A DNA stretch of 64,000 nt. Source: Falsiroseomonas tokyonensis. Its GTDB lineage: Bacteria; Pseudomonadota; Alphaproteobacteria; Acetobacterales; Acetobacteraceae. The DNA lies in contig NZ_JAFNJS010000011.1 of assembly GCF_019024325.1 (NCBI RefSeq), positions 62,001 to 126,000 on the forward strand, in the 5' to 3' direction. The notes beneath the pieces are model-generated. The model was not told where the DNA came from and did no database searches. It saw only the letters and a list, made by a program, of their open reading frames with translations. The translations under genes were made by a program, and so were the position numbers. This document shows positions 1 through 8,061 of the stretch, piece after piece. Position 1 is the first letter of the stretch. Each line of letters starts with the position of its first letter.

Positions 1-494
1 ACGCCCTGCGGCCGCAGTCCGGTGACCACGACGCCGTCGTGGAGCAGAATGCCCGGCTGGCGCGCGACGGCTTCGCGCAGCAGCGCCTGCAATTCCGCGC
101 CGCTCTCGGCCGGCGTCGCATGGAGGCGCATCGCCGAATGGCCGGGCCAGCGGGAGGCGGTGTGCAGATGGATCGGCAGCCCCGCCACATCGGCGAGGAA
201 ATCCACCGCCTCCGCCGCGCCCTGCGTCACCGCCGCCAGCAGCACCGCATCCACCGCCGCGCCGCTTTTCGCGTGCACATCGGCGGCAAATTGCGCGGGC
301 GAATCCTGTTCGCCGGCCGCGTCCTGCCAGCGCGTGCCGGCGGCGGAAATCAGCCCGCCGGAGACGGAGAGCGTGGTAGGCGCCGCCAGATCGCGTTCCA
401 GCAGCGCCACGCGCGCGCCCTGATCCGCCGCCGCCAGCGCCGCCACCATGCCGGCCGCGCCGGCGCCGGCCACCACCACATCGAAGCTCTGCAT
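1..494 (-). CDS. FAD-dependent oxidoreductase, fumarate reductase/3-ketosteroid dehydrogenase-like flavoprotein (partial)
   Basis: Only the first 164 residues lie in the window; the 3' end runs off the left edge. The protein begins MQSFDVVVAGAGAAGM, a Rossmann dinucleotide site (GxGxxG at about residues 10-15), followed by an acidic residue ending beta-2 (ALLE). The SVSGGLISAAGT stretch at about 50-60 resembles the FAD phosphate and isoalloxazine contacts of the fumarate reductase/succinate dehydrogenase flavoprotein family. No signal peptide is seen. It is divergent from a Bug receptor gene 104 bases away, so the two may share a substrate (an organic acid or similar), which is inference. Substrate cannot be told from this fragment. 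Confidence 0.8.
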   Translation of the reverse strand, partial: MQSFDVVVAGAGAAGMVAALAAADQGARVALLERDLAAPTTLSVSGGLISAAGTRWQDAAGEQDSPAQFAADVHAKSGAAVDAVLLAAVTQGAAEAVDFLADVAGLPIHLHTASRWPGHSAMRLHATPAESGAELQALLREAVARQPGILLHDGVVVTGLRPQG

Positions 495-598
495 GCGACC
501 GGTATGGCGCGCGCGGCGCGGCCTGCCAATCCGCGGCTTGACAGGAGGGGGCGCTGGGCTTGTCGTTGTATCCCAGTGGTCACAAAAGGGGGTCTTTC

Positions 599-1558
599 AT
601 GCTCGCACGCCGCAGCCTGCTCGCCGCCGGTCTCGCTTTGCCGGCGCTGCCTGCCTTGGCCCAGACCTATCCGGACCGCCCCGTGCGCTGCGTGAACCCC
701 TTCGCCGCCGGCTCCGCCGTGGATGTTGTGATCCGCCTGGTGGCGCAGGACCTGTCGGAGCGGATCGGCACGCAGTTCATCGTCGAGAACCGCACCGGCG
801 CCTCCGGCAATATCGGCACGGAATTCGTCGCCCGGTCGCGGAACGATGGCTATACGCTGCTGGTGGGCTCGCCCGGCACCATGGGCATCAATCCCTTCCT
901 CTTCCGCACCCTGCCCTACAAGGTCGAGGATTTCGTCGCGGTCAGCCACCTGGTCTCCTTCCCCCAGGTGATGGTGGTGAACCCGAACAGCCCGATCCGC
1001 AGCCTGGCGGACCTGGTGCAGGCGGCCAAGGCGCGGCCCGGAACGCTGAACTACGCGACCTCCGGCGCCGGCTCCACCAGCCACCTGGCCTTTGAGCTGG
1101 TGCGCGCGGCCACGGGGATCGAGATGACGCACATCCCCTTCCGCGGCGGGTCGCCCGCCATCCAGGCGGTGATGCAGGGCGAGGTGCAGGTGGCGATCGA
1201 GGGCCTGCCCTCCCTGCCCGGCTTCCTCTCCGCCGGCCAGCTGCGCGCCATTGCCGTGACCTCCGGCACGCGCGCGGCGAAACTGCCGGACGTGCCCTCG
1301 GTGGCGGAAACCGTGCCGGGCTTCGATGCCGCGGCCTGGGTCATCGTCTTCGCGCCCACCGGCACGCCGGCGCCCATTGTGCAGAAGCTTTCGGCGGAGA
1401 TGCAGACCTCCCTCGCCCGGCCGCAGGTGCGGGATCGGCTGCAGGAACTGGGTGCCACCGTGATCGGCACGGATGCGGCGGCGACCAGCGCCTTCCATGC
1501 GGCGGAGCTGCGCAAGTGGCAGCGCGCGGTGCAGCTTTCCGGCGCCAGCGTGGACTAA
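599..1558 (+). CDS. Bug-family (TctC-like) periplasmic solute-binding protein
   Basis: 319 residues, the usual Bug receptor length. I chose the ATG at 599 because it gives a clean signal peptide (MLARRSLLAAG...ALPALA, cleavage before QTYPDRPVR) and a G-rich ribosome site (aaaaggggg) lies just upstream; the open frame extends to 560 without a sensible leader. Family marks include YPDRPVR, the PFAAGS loop, ENRTGASGNIG and the THIPFRGGSPA segment. Such receptors bind carboxylates in the periplasm for tripartite tricarboxylate transporters. No tctA/tctB genes are beside it, so it is an orphan receptor, as is common in bacteria with many Bug proteins. Its last four bases overlap the convergent LysR gene. 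Confidence 0.92.
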   Translation: MLARRSLLAAGLALPALPALAQTYPDRPVRCVNPFAAGSAVDVVIRLVAQDLSERIGTQFIVENRTGASGNIGTEFVARSRNDGYTLLVGSPGTMGINPFLFRTLPYKVEDFVAVSHLVSFPQVMVVNPNSPIRSLADLVQAAKARPGTLNYATSGAGSTSHLAFELVRAATGIEMTHIPFRGGSPAIQAVMQGEVQVAIEGLPSLPGFLSAGQLRAIAVTSGTRAAKLPDVPSVAETVPGFDAAAWVIVFAPTGTPAPIVQKLSAEMQTSLARPQVRDRLQELGATVIGTDAAATSAFHAAELRKWQRAVQLSGASVD

Positions 1559-2472
1559 GCATCCCAGGGCGGCACCGGCCCCAGGCGCCGGACCAGCAGC
1601 TCCGTCAGCGCCCTGACCCGCGCGGGCGGGGCGGTGCCGCCGGGGAAGACGAGCCAGATGCCCAGCTGCTCCGGCAGGCCGAGCGCCGCCGGCAGCGCCA
1701 CCAGCTCCCCCCGCCGCAGATGCTCCCCCACATCCCAGGTGGAATGCAGCCCGATGCCGAGGCCCGCCAGGCAGGCCTCGCGCAGCGCCTCATTGCTGTT
1801 GGAGACCATGCGCGGCACCGGGCGCACCCGTTCCGGCGGCCCGCCACGCGGCGGCACCAGCACCCAGCCATCCACCCCTTCCAGCAGCAGCGCATCCTGC
1901 CGCAGCAGCGCCGCCCGATCCGCCGGCACGCCATGCCGGGCAAGCCAGGACGGCGCGGCGCAGAGCAGGCGCCGGTTATAGGCCAGCCGCCGCGCCGTCA
2001 GCGTCTGGCCGCTGAGCGGCGCGATCCGCACCGCCGCGTCGCGGCCGGACGCCACCAGGTCCAGCACCGTATCCGTCAGCAGCAGGTCCAGCCGCAGGCC
2101 GGGATGCGCCGCCAGCAGCTCCGCCATCACCGGCGCCAGCACCTTGCGGCCGAAGGTGGCGGGCGCGGTCAGGCGCAGCGTGCCGGAGAGCGCGCCGGAC
2201 CCGCCCGGCAACGCCGCCTCCGCCTCCGCCGTCGCGGCGAGGATGCGCTCCACATGCGGCAGGAAGGCCTCGCCTTCCGCCGTGGCCCGCAGCCGGCGGG
2301 TGGTGCGGGCGAATAGGCGCTGGCCCAGCCGTGCCTCCAGCACCGTCAGGCGCCGGCTTGCGGCCGCCGGGGTCATGCCGAGGGCGGCGGCCGCCGCGGA
2401 GAGGCTGCCGGCCTGCGCGACGCGCTGCACCAGGCGCAGGTCGAGCAGGTCGAAGGGCGGATTGCTGATCAT
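1555..2472 (-). CDS. LysR-family transcriptional regulator
   Basis: 305 residues. Residues about 10-65 form the winged helix-turn-helix (LVQRVAQAGSLSAAAAALG, then TPAAASRRLTVLE), and the rest is the effector-binding domain typical of LysR proteins. It ends convergently with the Bug receptor gene and is divergent from the reductase gene at 2557, the arrangement in which LysR regulators usually control the divergent gene and themselves. The likely target is therefore the neighbouring MDR reductase; the effector is unknown. An upstream ATG is not available, and the start at 2472 places the helix-turn-helix at the normal distance from the N terminus. Confidence 0.93.
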   Translation of the reverse strand: MISNPPFDLLDLRLVQRVAQAGSLSAAAAALGMTPAAASRRLTVLEARLGQRLFARTTRRLRATAEGEAFLPHVERILAATAEAEAALPGGSGALSGTLRLTAPATFGRKVLAPVMAELLAAHPGLRLDLLLTDTVLDLVASGRDAAVRIAPLSGQTLTARRLAYNRRLLCAAPSWLARHGVPADRAALLRQDALLLEGVDGWVLVPPRGGPPERVRPVPRMVSNSNEALREACLAGLGIGLHSTWDVGEHLRRGELVALPAALGLPEQLGIWLVFPGGTAPPARVRALTELLVRRLGPVPPWDA

Positions 2473-2556
2473 CTGCTGAGAGTGTTTCGCCGCGGAGGGT
2501 CATTTTCAACCGCATCTGCAGGGTCCATCTCCTCCGCCAGCACAGGAGACCGAATC
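2473..2556. promoter_or_regulatory. Divergent lysR/reductase control region
   Basis: The 84 bases between the two divergent starts contain two direct copies of catctgc, at 2470-2476 (overlapping the lysR start) and 2513-2519, about four helical turns apart. An AGGAGA ribosome site lies at 2543-2548 before the reductase ATG. The repeats could be regulator contacts, but seven bases is short and I cannot define a convincing T-N11-A LysR box. Confidence 0.35.
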
Positions 2557-3579
2557 ATGCGCGCCGTGGCCTATACGCGAAGCCTGCCCTCCAGCGATCC
2601 CGACTGCCTGGTCGATGTCACCCTGCCCGACCCGGCGCCGCCCACCGGCCGCGACCTGCTGGTGGAGGTGCGCGCCATCTCGGTGAACCCGGTGGATGCC
2701 AAGGTGCGCATGCGCGCCGACCCCGAGGGCAAGCCCACGCTGCTCGGCTACGACGCCGCCGGCGTGGTGCGCGCCGTGGGGCCGGACGTCACGCTGTTCC
2801 GCCCCGGCGATGCGGTGTTCTACGCCGGCGACATCACCCGCCCTGGCACCAATGGCGCGTTGCACCTGGTGGATGAGCGGATCGTCGGACCCAAACCCGC
2901 AAAGCTTTCCTTCGCCGAGGCCGCCGCCGTGCCGCTGACCGCCATCACGGCCTGGGAGGCGCTGTTCGACCGGCTGCGGATTCCGCGTGGCACGGAGAGG
3001 CGCGAGGAGGCGGTGCTGATCATCGGCGGCGCCGGCGGCGTGGGTTCCATCGCCGTGCAGCTGGCCCGCCAGCTCACGGGGCTGCGCGTGCTGGCCACCG
3101 CCAGCCGGAAGGAAACGCAGGCCTGGGCGCGGCAGATGGGTGCGCATGAGGTGCTGGACCATTCCGGCGACCTGGCGGCGCAGGTGAAGGCGCTGGGCCT
3201 TCCGGTGACCGCCATCTTCGTCACCACGCATACCGAGGCGCATTGGCCCGCGATCTGCGAGATCATCGCGCCGCAGGGCGCCATCTGCCTGATCGACGAC
3301 CCGAAGACCACGCCGGATTTCCGCATGCTGAAGCTGAAGGCGGCCTCGCTGCATTGGGAACTGATGTTCACCCGGTCCCGCTTCCAGACGCCGGACATGC
3401 AGGCGCAGCACGAGCTTCTGGTGGAGGTCAGCCGCATGCTGGATGCCGGCCAGCTGCACACCACGCTGGGCGAGCACTACGGCCCGATCACCGCCGCCAA
3501 TCTGCGCCGCGCCCATGCCGCGGTGGAAAGCAGCACGGCGCGCGGCAAGATCGTGCTGGAAGGCTTCGCCGAAGCCTGA
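2557..3579 (+). CDS. Zinc-type alcohol dehydrogenase-like / quinone oxidoreductase family protein (MDR)
   Basis: 340 residues from the ATG at 2557, which follows an AGGAGA site; the frame is open from 2482 but the extra residues are not family-like. The N-terminal GroES-like domain starts MRAVAYTRSLP and contains ISVNPVDAKVR, and the NAD(P)H site is IIGGAGGVGS at about 170-180. The catalytic and structural zinc ligands of true alcohol dehydrogenases are not evident, matching the zinc-independent ZADH/quinone reductase branch. It probably reduces a quinone or enone in the cytoplasm. The adjacent divergent LysR gene is its probable regulator. Confidence 0.9.
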   Translation: MRAVAYTRSLPSSDPDCLVDVTLPDPAPPTGRDLLVEVRAISVNPVDAKVRMRADPEGKPTLLGYDAAGVVRAVGPDVTLFRPGDAVFYAGDITRPGTNGALHLVDERIVGPKPAKLSFAEAAAVPLTAITAWEALFDRLRIPRGTERREEAVLIIGGAGGVGSIAVQLARQLTGLRVLATASRKETQAWARQMGAHEVLDHSGDLAAQVKALGLPVTAIFVTTHTEAHWPAICEIIAPQGAICLIDDPKTTPDFRMLKLKAASLHWELMFTRSRFQTPDMQAQHELLVEVSRMLDAGQLHTTLGEHYGPITAANLRRAHAAVESSTARGKIVLEGFAEA

Positions 3580-4554
3580 TCAGCCGTGCAGGTGGCAGGC
3601 AACGCCGCCCTGGTTGTCGCCTGCCGCCGCGGTCCAGGCCGGCATCTGCGTGGAGCACTGCGGCATGGCGTGGACGCAGCGCGGGTGGAAGGGACAGCCG
3701 GGCGGCGGGTTCGCGGCGGAGGGGATTTCGCCGATGATGCGCGGCAACACGCCGCGGCGTGACGGATCGGGAATCGGCGAGGCATCGCGCAGCATCTGCG
3801 CATAGGGGTGCAGCGGATTGGCCAGCACGCGGCCGGCCGGTCCCTCCTCCACGATGCGGCCGAGATACATCACCGCGACCCTGTCGCAGAACCAGCGCAC
3901 CACCGACAGGTCGTGGCTGACGAACAGGAAGGACAGGCCGCGCCGCTTGCGCAAATCCTGCATCAGCAGCAGCACCTGCGCCTGCACGGAGACATCGAGC
4001 GCCGAGACCGGCTCATCCGCCACGATCAGCTCCGGCTCCACCGTCAGAGCGCGGGCGATGCCGATGCGCTGGCGCTGGCCGCCGCTGAATTCATGCGCGA
4101 AGCGATCCAGCGCGGCGGGCGGCAGGCCCACCTCCTCGAGCAGGGCGGCGGCGCGGCGGCGTGCTTCCTTTCCCTCCGCCAGGCCGTGCACGCGCATCGG
4201 CTCCATCAGCGCATCGCCGATGGACTGCCGCGGGTCGAGCGAGGAATAGGGGTCCTGGAAGACGATCTGCATGCGCCGGCGCAGCGCCTTCAGCGCGGCG
4301 CCCTTGGCCGTCAGGACATTCTCGCCCTTCCAAGTGACGGTGCCGGCATCGGGCTCGATCAGTCGCAGCAGGGCACGTGCCGCGGTGGACTTGCCGCAGC
4401 CGGATTCGCCGACCAGGCCGAAGGCTTCGCCGGCCTTGATGGTGAAGGAGATGTCCTCCACCGCGCGCACGCGCACCGTGCGCGGCTTCGGAAAGCCCTT
4501 CTTCGCCACGAAGTGCTTGCGGAGGCCTTCGACGACGAGGACCGGTTCACTCAT
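3580..4554 (-). CDS. Dpp/Opp-type ABC transporter ATP-binding protein (DppF-like)
   Basis: 324 residues with a complete nucleotide-binding domain: Walker A GESGCGKS at 49-56, signature FSGGQ at 156-160 and Walker B LIVADEP at 176-182. The C-terminal oligopeptide/dipeptide extension has the cysteine-rich CPFHPRC segment that is typical of DppD/DppF proteins. It is the last gene of the long minus-strand operon; its start overlaps the DppC-like gene by 8 bases. It should pair with the other ATPase at 11492-12475 to power import by the permeases encoded directly upstream. Confidence 0.95.
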   Translation of the reverse strand: MSEPVLVVEGLRKHFVAKKGFPKPRTVRVRAVEDISFTIKAGEAFGLVGESGCGKSTAARALLRLIEPDAGTVTWKGENVLTAKGAALKALRRRMQIVFQDPYSSLDPRQSIGDALMEPMRVHGLAEGKEARRRAAALLEEVGLPPAALDRFAHEFSGGQRQRIGIARALTVEPELIVADEPVSALDVSVQAQVLLLMQDLRKRRGLSFLFVSHDLSVVRWFCDRVAVMYLGRIVEEGPAGRVLANPLHPYAQMLRDASPIPDPSRRGVLPRIIGEIPSAANPPPGCPFHPRCVHAMPQCSTQMPAWTAAAGDNQGGVACHLHG

Positions 4555-5425
4555 TGCGCAGCTTCGGATCGGTCGCGTCGCGCAGGCCGTCGCCCACCAT
4601 GTTCAGCCCTAATACCAGCAGCAGGATGGCGATGCCCGGAAACACGGCGAGCCACGGCGCATCCAGGATGTTCTCAAAACCGTCGCGAGTCATGCCGCCC
4701 CAGGTCGCCGTCGGCGGCTTCACGCCGAGGCCGATGAAGGAGAGCGAGGCCTCGACGCGGACGGCGGTGGCCAGCCACAGCGTGCCCATCACCATCACCT
4801 CGGACAGGATGTTCGGCAGGATGTGGCGGAACAGCACGCGGGTATGGCTGAAGCCGAGCGCGCGGCCGGCCTCGACGAAGGCGCGCTCCTTCAGCGCCAT
4901 GGTCGGCGCGCGCGCCACGCGGGCGAAGGGCGCGACCGCGGTCAGCGCGATGGCGACCACCAGGTTCACCAGCTCCGGCCCCAGCAGCGCCACCACGATC
5001 AGGCCCAATATGAGCGAGGGGAAGGACAGCAGCACGTCCATCACCTGCATCACGAACAGGTCGAATTTCCCGCCGATATAGCCGGAGACCAGGCCAATGG
5101 CGCCGCCGATGATGGCGGCGGCGAAGATGGCGCCGAGCGAGACCGTCAGCGAGATCTGCCCGCCCCACATGAGTCGCGAGAGAATGTCGCGGCCGAACTG
5201 GTCGGTGCCGAGCCAGAACTCGGCGGAGGGGGGCTGCAGCCGGTTGAAGATGTCCTGCTCCGCCGGGTCATAGGGCGCGAGCCAGGGCGCGAAGATTGCG
5301 GCCGCCATGATCAGCAGGCAGATCACCACGCCGACCGCCGTGGTCGGGTTGCTGCGCGCCTTGCCGAGCGCGCGCTTCCAGCCGGTGGGCGCGGGCGGCG
5401 CGACGAGTTCGGAGGTGGTGCTCAT
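4547..5425 (-). CDS. Dpp/Opp-type ABC transporter permease (DppC-like)
   Basis: 292 residues. After a short cytoplasmic leader there is a first membrane helix (TAVGVVICLLIMAAAIFAPW, about 29-48), the conserved LGTDQFGRDILSR segment, and the binding-protein-dependent permease domain with about five further helices. The EAGRALGFSH region is the EAA loop that docks on the ATPase. It overlaps the permease gene upstream by 4 bases and the ATPase gene downstream by 8, so translation is probably coupled. Confidence 0.95.
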   Translation of the reverse strand: MSTTSELVAPPAPTGWKRALGKARSNPTTAVGVVICLLIMAAAIFAPWLAPYDPAEQDIFNRLQPPSAEFWLGTDQFGRDILSRLMWGGQISLTVSLGAIFAAAIIGGAIGLVSGYIGGKFDLFVMQVMDVLLSFPSLILGLIVVALLGPELVNLVVAIALTAVAPFARVARAPTMALKERAFVEAGRALGFSHTRVLFRHILPNILSEVMVMGTLWLATAVRVEASLSFIGLGVKPPTATWGGMTRDGFENILDAPWLAVFPGIAILLLVLGLNMVGDGLRDATDPKLRNE

Positions 5426-6363
5426 TCCGCCTTCACCCGTGGGTCGATCACGCCATAGAGCAGGTCGGTGATGAGGTTCACCACGACAATCAGGAAGCAG
5501 TAGATCACCATCAGCCCCTGCAGCATCGTATAGTCCCGCTGGTTCAGCGCCCCGACGATGATCTTGCCCAACCCCGGCCGGTTGAAGACGATCTCCGTCA
5601 GCACGGAATTGCCGAGCAGGATGCCGACATAGAGGCCCACGACCGTGACGATGGGGATGGAGGCGTTGCGCAGCCCATGCACCCAGACGACGCGCCGCCA
5701 GGGCACGCCCTTGGCGCGCGCGGTGCGGATATAGTCCTCACCCAGCGAGGCCAGCATCGCGCTGCGCGTCACCCGCGTGATGTAGGCCGCCATGATCAGG
5801 CCGAGCGCGACGGTGGGCAGCACCAGCTTGTGCAGCCGGTCCCCGTAATCGGCGAGATCCGCCCCGCCGATGACGGGAAACCACCGCCAGTGCAGCGAAA
5901 AGGCCAGCAGCAGAAAAATGCCGGAGACGAAGACCGGGAAGGACAGCCCCAGCAGCGACAGCACCCGCGCCGCCACATCCACCACGCCGTTGCGGTTCAG
6001 CGCCGCCCAGATGCCGACGGGCACGCCCACCACCACGCCGAAGATCATCGAGGCGATGGTGAGGTCCAGCGTATGCGGCAGCACCGCCGCCACCTCCGCC
6101 GTGATGGAGCGCCCGGTGACCATGGAGACGCCGAAATCGCCCATCAGCGCGCTGGTGATGAAGCTGAAATACTGCGCCCAGAGCGACCGATCGAGGCCAA
6201 GCCGCGTGCGCAGCGCCGCGATCGCCTCCGGCGTCGCCTGGTCGCCCAGGATCACCAGCGCGGGGTCGCCAGGCACGATGCGGACGATGATGAAGACCAG
6301 CGTCAGCACCGCGATCAGCGTGGGCACGGCGGCCAGAAGGCGGCGGATGACGAAGCCGGTCAT
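5422..6363 (-). CDS. Dpp/Opp-type ABC transporter permease (DppB-like)
   Basis: 313 residues starting MTGFVIRRLLAAVPTL, the standard DppB opening. The frame is open up to 6420, but those extra codons come from the palindromic repeat next door and encode no family sequence, so I place the start at 6363; the G-rich repeat arm appears to serve as its ribosome site. Seen in the protein are the RIVPGDPA segment after helix 1, about six membrane helices, and the EDYIRTARAKG EAA loop. It forms the membrane channel with the DppC-like protein. Confidence 0.94.
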   Translation of the reverse strand: MTGFVIRRLLAAVPTLIAVLTLVFIIVRIVPGDPALVILGDQATPEAIAALRTRLGLDRSLWAQYFSFITSALMGDFGVSMVTGRSITAEVAAVLPHTLDLTIASMIFGVVVGVPVGIWAALNRNGVVDVAARVLSLLGLSFPVFVSGIFLLLAFSLHWRWFPVIGGADLADYGDRLHKLVLPTVALGLIMAAYITRVTRSAMLASLGEDYIRTARAKGVPWRRVVWVHGLRNASIPIVTVVGLYVGILLGNSVLTEIVFNRPGLGKIIVGALNQRDYTMLQGLMVIYCFLIVVVNLITDLLYGVIDPRVKAE

Positions 6364-6370
6364 GGCACTG

Positions 6371-6460
6371 CCCCCACCCCAACCCTCCCCCGCGAAGCGG
6401 GGGAGGGGGAAAAGAGCCACTGCTCCCTCCCCCGTTTACGGGGGAGGGTTGGGGTGGGGG
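6371..6460. repeat. Paired G/C-rich palindromic repeat (REP-like)
   Basis: Two oppositely oriented copies of one unit face each other. Positions 6371-6409 carry a C-run, a small hairpin around gcgaagc, and a G-run; 6425-6460 carry the reverse complement type, with a hairpin around gtttac. The unit resembles those at 13638-13761, 22750-22818, 24251-24331 and 35418-35507. Here it separates the receptor gene from dppB, so it may slow or stabilise the transcript between the abundant receptor and the scarce permease. Confidence 0.8.
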
Positions 6461-6469
6461 CCGCGCCCC

Positions 6470-8029
6470 TCACCGCAGCCGCGAGGCTTCGGTGATCAGC
6501 GGCCCCAGGCTCATCGAGCCCTTCAGCTCATAGCCATAATCCAGGTTGTCCCGCCGCGCGAAGACCAGCAGCGTCTCGATCAACGGCACGCCACACACGT
6601 TCTGCACGAGGATGCGCTGCGCCTCGGCCCAGAGGCGCTTCTGCTCCTCCGGATCCGTGCTGACGCGCGCCGCATCGATCTGGCTGTCCGCCTGGTCGCA
6701 ATGCGAGAAGTTGGTCACCGCCGTCGGCGTGCGCACGCGCGATCGGCCGTGGAAGAACTGCGTCAGGTAGATGTCGGCCACCGGAAAGCGCGCCGCGGAG
6801 TAGTAGACCATCGGCGACAGGTCCTGGCGGATCTGCTGGTGGAAGGTCGCGTGCTCCACCACCTGCAGGTCCAGCGTGATGCCGGCGCGGCGCAGTTGCT
6901 GCTGCACCACCTGCATCATGTTCAGCATCTCCGGCAGCTGCGTGTGGATGGCGCGGATGGTGATGCCGTTGGGGTGGCCCGCTTCTGCCAGCAGCGCGCG
7001 CGCGCGGGCCGGGTCGGCCGGCAGCAGCCCGTTATCCGCGCTGAAGCCGAGATAGCCGCGCGGCACCAGCGACTGCCCCTCGCGCGAGACATCCTGCCCG
7101 CGGAAGCGCACCAGCTCCGCCCGGTTCACCGCATGCGCCATCGCCTGGCGGATGCGGATGTCGTTGAAGGGCGGCTGCTGCGTGTTCAGGTTGATGATGG
7201 CGAGCTCACCCGGCTCGAAGACATCCACTACCGTATTCGGCACCGCGCGCGTGCGGTTCACCCAGGTCTGGTCGGCGCGGCCGTAGTTCAGATCCAGTTC
7301 GCGATTCTGGAAGGCCAGGTCACGGGATGCGTCGGAGGGGATGAAGCGGTAGCTGATGCGCCCGATCTGCGGCGCGCCCCGGAAATACTGCGCATGTGCG
7401 ACAAGCTCCGCCGACTGGTTCGGCGTCACGCGGTCCAGCGCGAAGGGGCCGGTGCCGACCGGGTTGCGCACGAAGGTATCCCCGCGCTGCTCCACCGCGC
7501 GCTTCGAGACGATGTAGCCGCCCGAGTAGTTGGTCAGGATGCCGAGCATGCTCGGGATATTCTCCCGCAGCACGATGCGCACCGTGTGGCTGTCCACCGC
7601 CTCGATGCTCTCGATCGCGCGGTAGTCGGCGGCGAAGGCACTGGTGGCGGCGGTGCCGGCCTTGCGCAGCGAGAACACGACGTCTTCCGCCGTCAGCTCG
7701 CCGAAGCCGCCATGGAACTGCACGCCGCGGCGCAGATGGAAGGTCCAGGTCTTGCCGTCCGCGCTGCTCTCCCAGCGCTCGGCCAGGTCGGGCTCGATCT
7801 CGGCCGGGTTGATGGAGCCGGGCTTGAAGCGCACCAGCCCGTTGAACATCCAGGCGACGACGACGCGGTCGATGGTGGAGACGGCAAAATGCGGATCCAG
7901 CCGCCCCACATCCTGCGCCGCCATGCCGACGCGCAGCGTCTGCCCCTGCGCGAAAGCGGCACCGTTCAGCCCGATGGCCGATGCCACGGCCAAGGCGCTG
8001 CCAAGCAGCGCCGCCCGAATTCCCCGCAT
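6470..8029 (-). CDS. Dpp/Opp-type periplasmic substrate-binding protein (SBP family 5)
   Basis: 519 residues with a signal peptide (MRGIRAALLGSALAVASAIG...AAFA, cleavage before QGQTLRVG). Family 5 marks are the LDPHFAVSTIDR opening, LAERWESSADGKTWTFHLR and FHGGFGELTAEDVVFSL. It captures a peptide-like or opine-like ligand for the Dpp-type permeases encoded downstream. The divergent receptor at 16703 is a paralogue: both have an ATxHxxIRQDL...YxAARxPVAD block and a closely similar C terminus. It lies 32 bases after a DadA-like oxidase gene in the same orientation, linking uptake with oxidation. Confidence 0.94.
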   Translation of the reverse strand: MRGIRAALLGSALAVASAIGLNGAAFAQGQTLRVGMAAQDVGRLDPHFAVSTIDRVVVAWMFNGLVRFKPGSINPAEIEPDLAERWESSADGKTWTFHLRRGVQFHGGFGELTAEDVVFSLRKAGTAATSAFAADYRAIESIEAVDSHTVRIVLRENIPSMLGILTNYSGGYIVSKRAVEQRGDTFVRNPVGTGPFALDRVTPNQSAELVAHAQYFRGAPQIGRISYRFIPSDASRDLAFQNRELDLNYGRADQTWVNRTRAVPNTVVDVFEPGELAIINLNTQQPPFNDIRIRQAMAHAVNRAELVRFRGQDVSREGQSLVPRGYLGFSADNGLLPADPARARALLAEAGHPNGITIRAIHTQLPEMLNMMQVVQQQLRRAGITLDLQVVEHATFHQQIRQDLSPMVYYSAARFPVADIYLTQFFHGRSRVRTPTAVTNFSHCDQADSQIDAARVSTDPEEQKRLWAEAQRILVQNVCGVPLIETLLVFARRDNLDYGYELKGSMSLGPLITEASRLR

Positions 8030-8061
8030 GAAATTATTCCCCGTTTGCCTTGCCGGGGAGC

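Noticed and set aside
6371-6460. CRISPR-like or attachment-site repeats
   Set aside because: Only two facing copies without regular spacers; they are palindromic repeats of the dispersed family.
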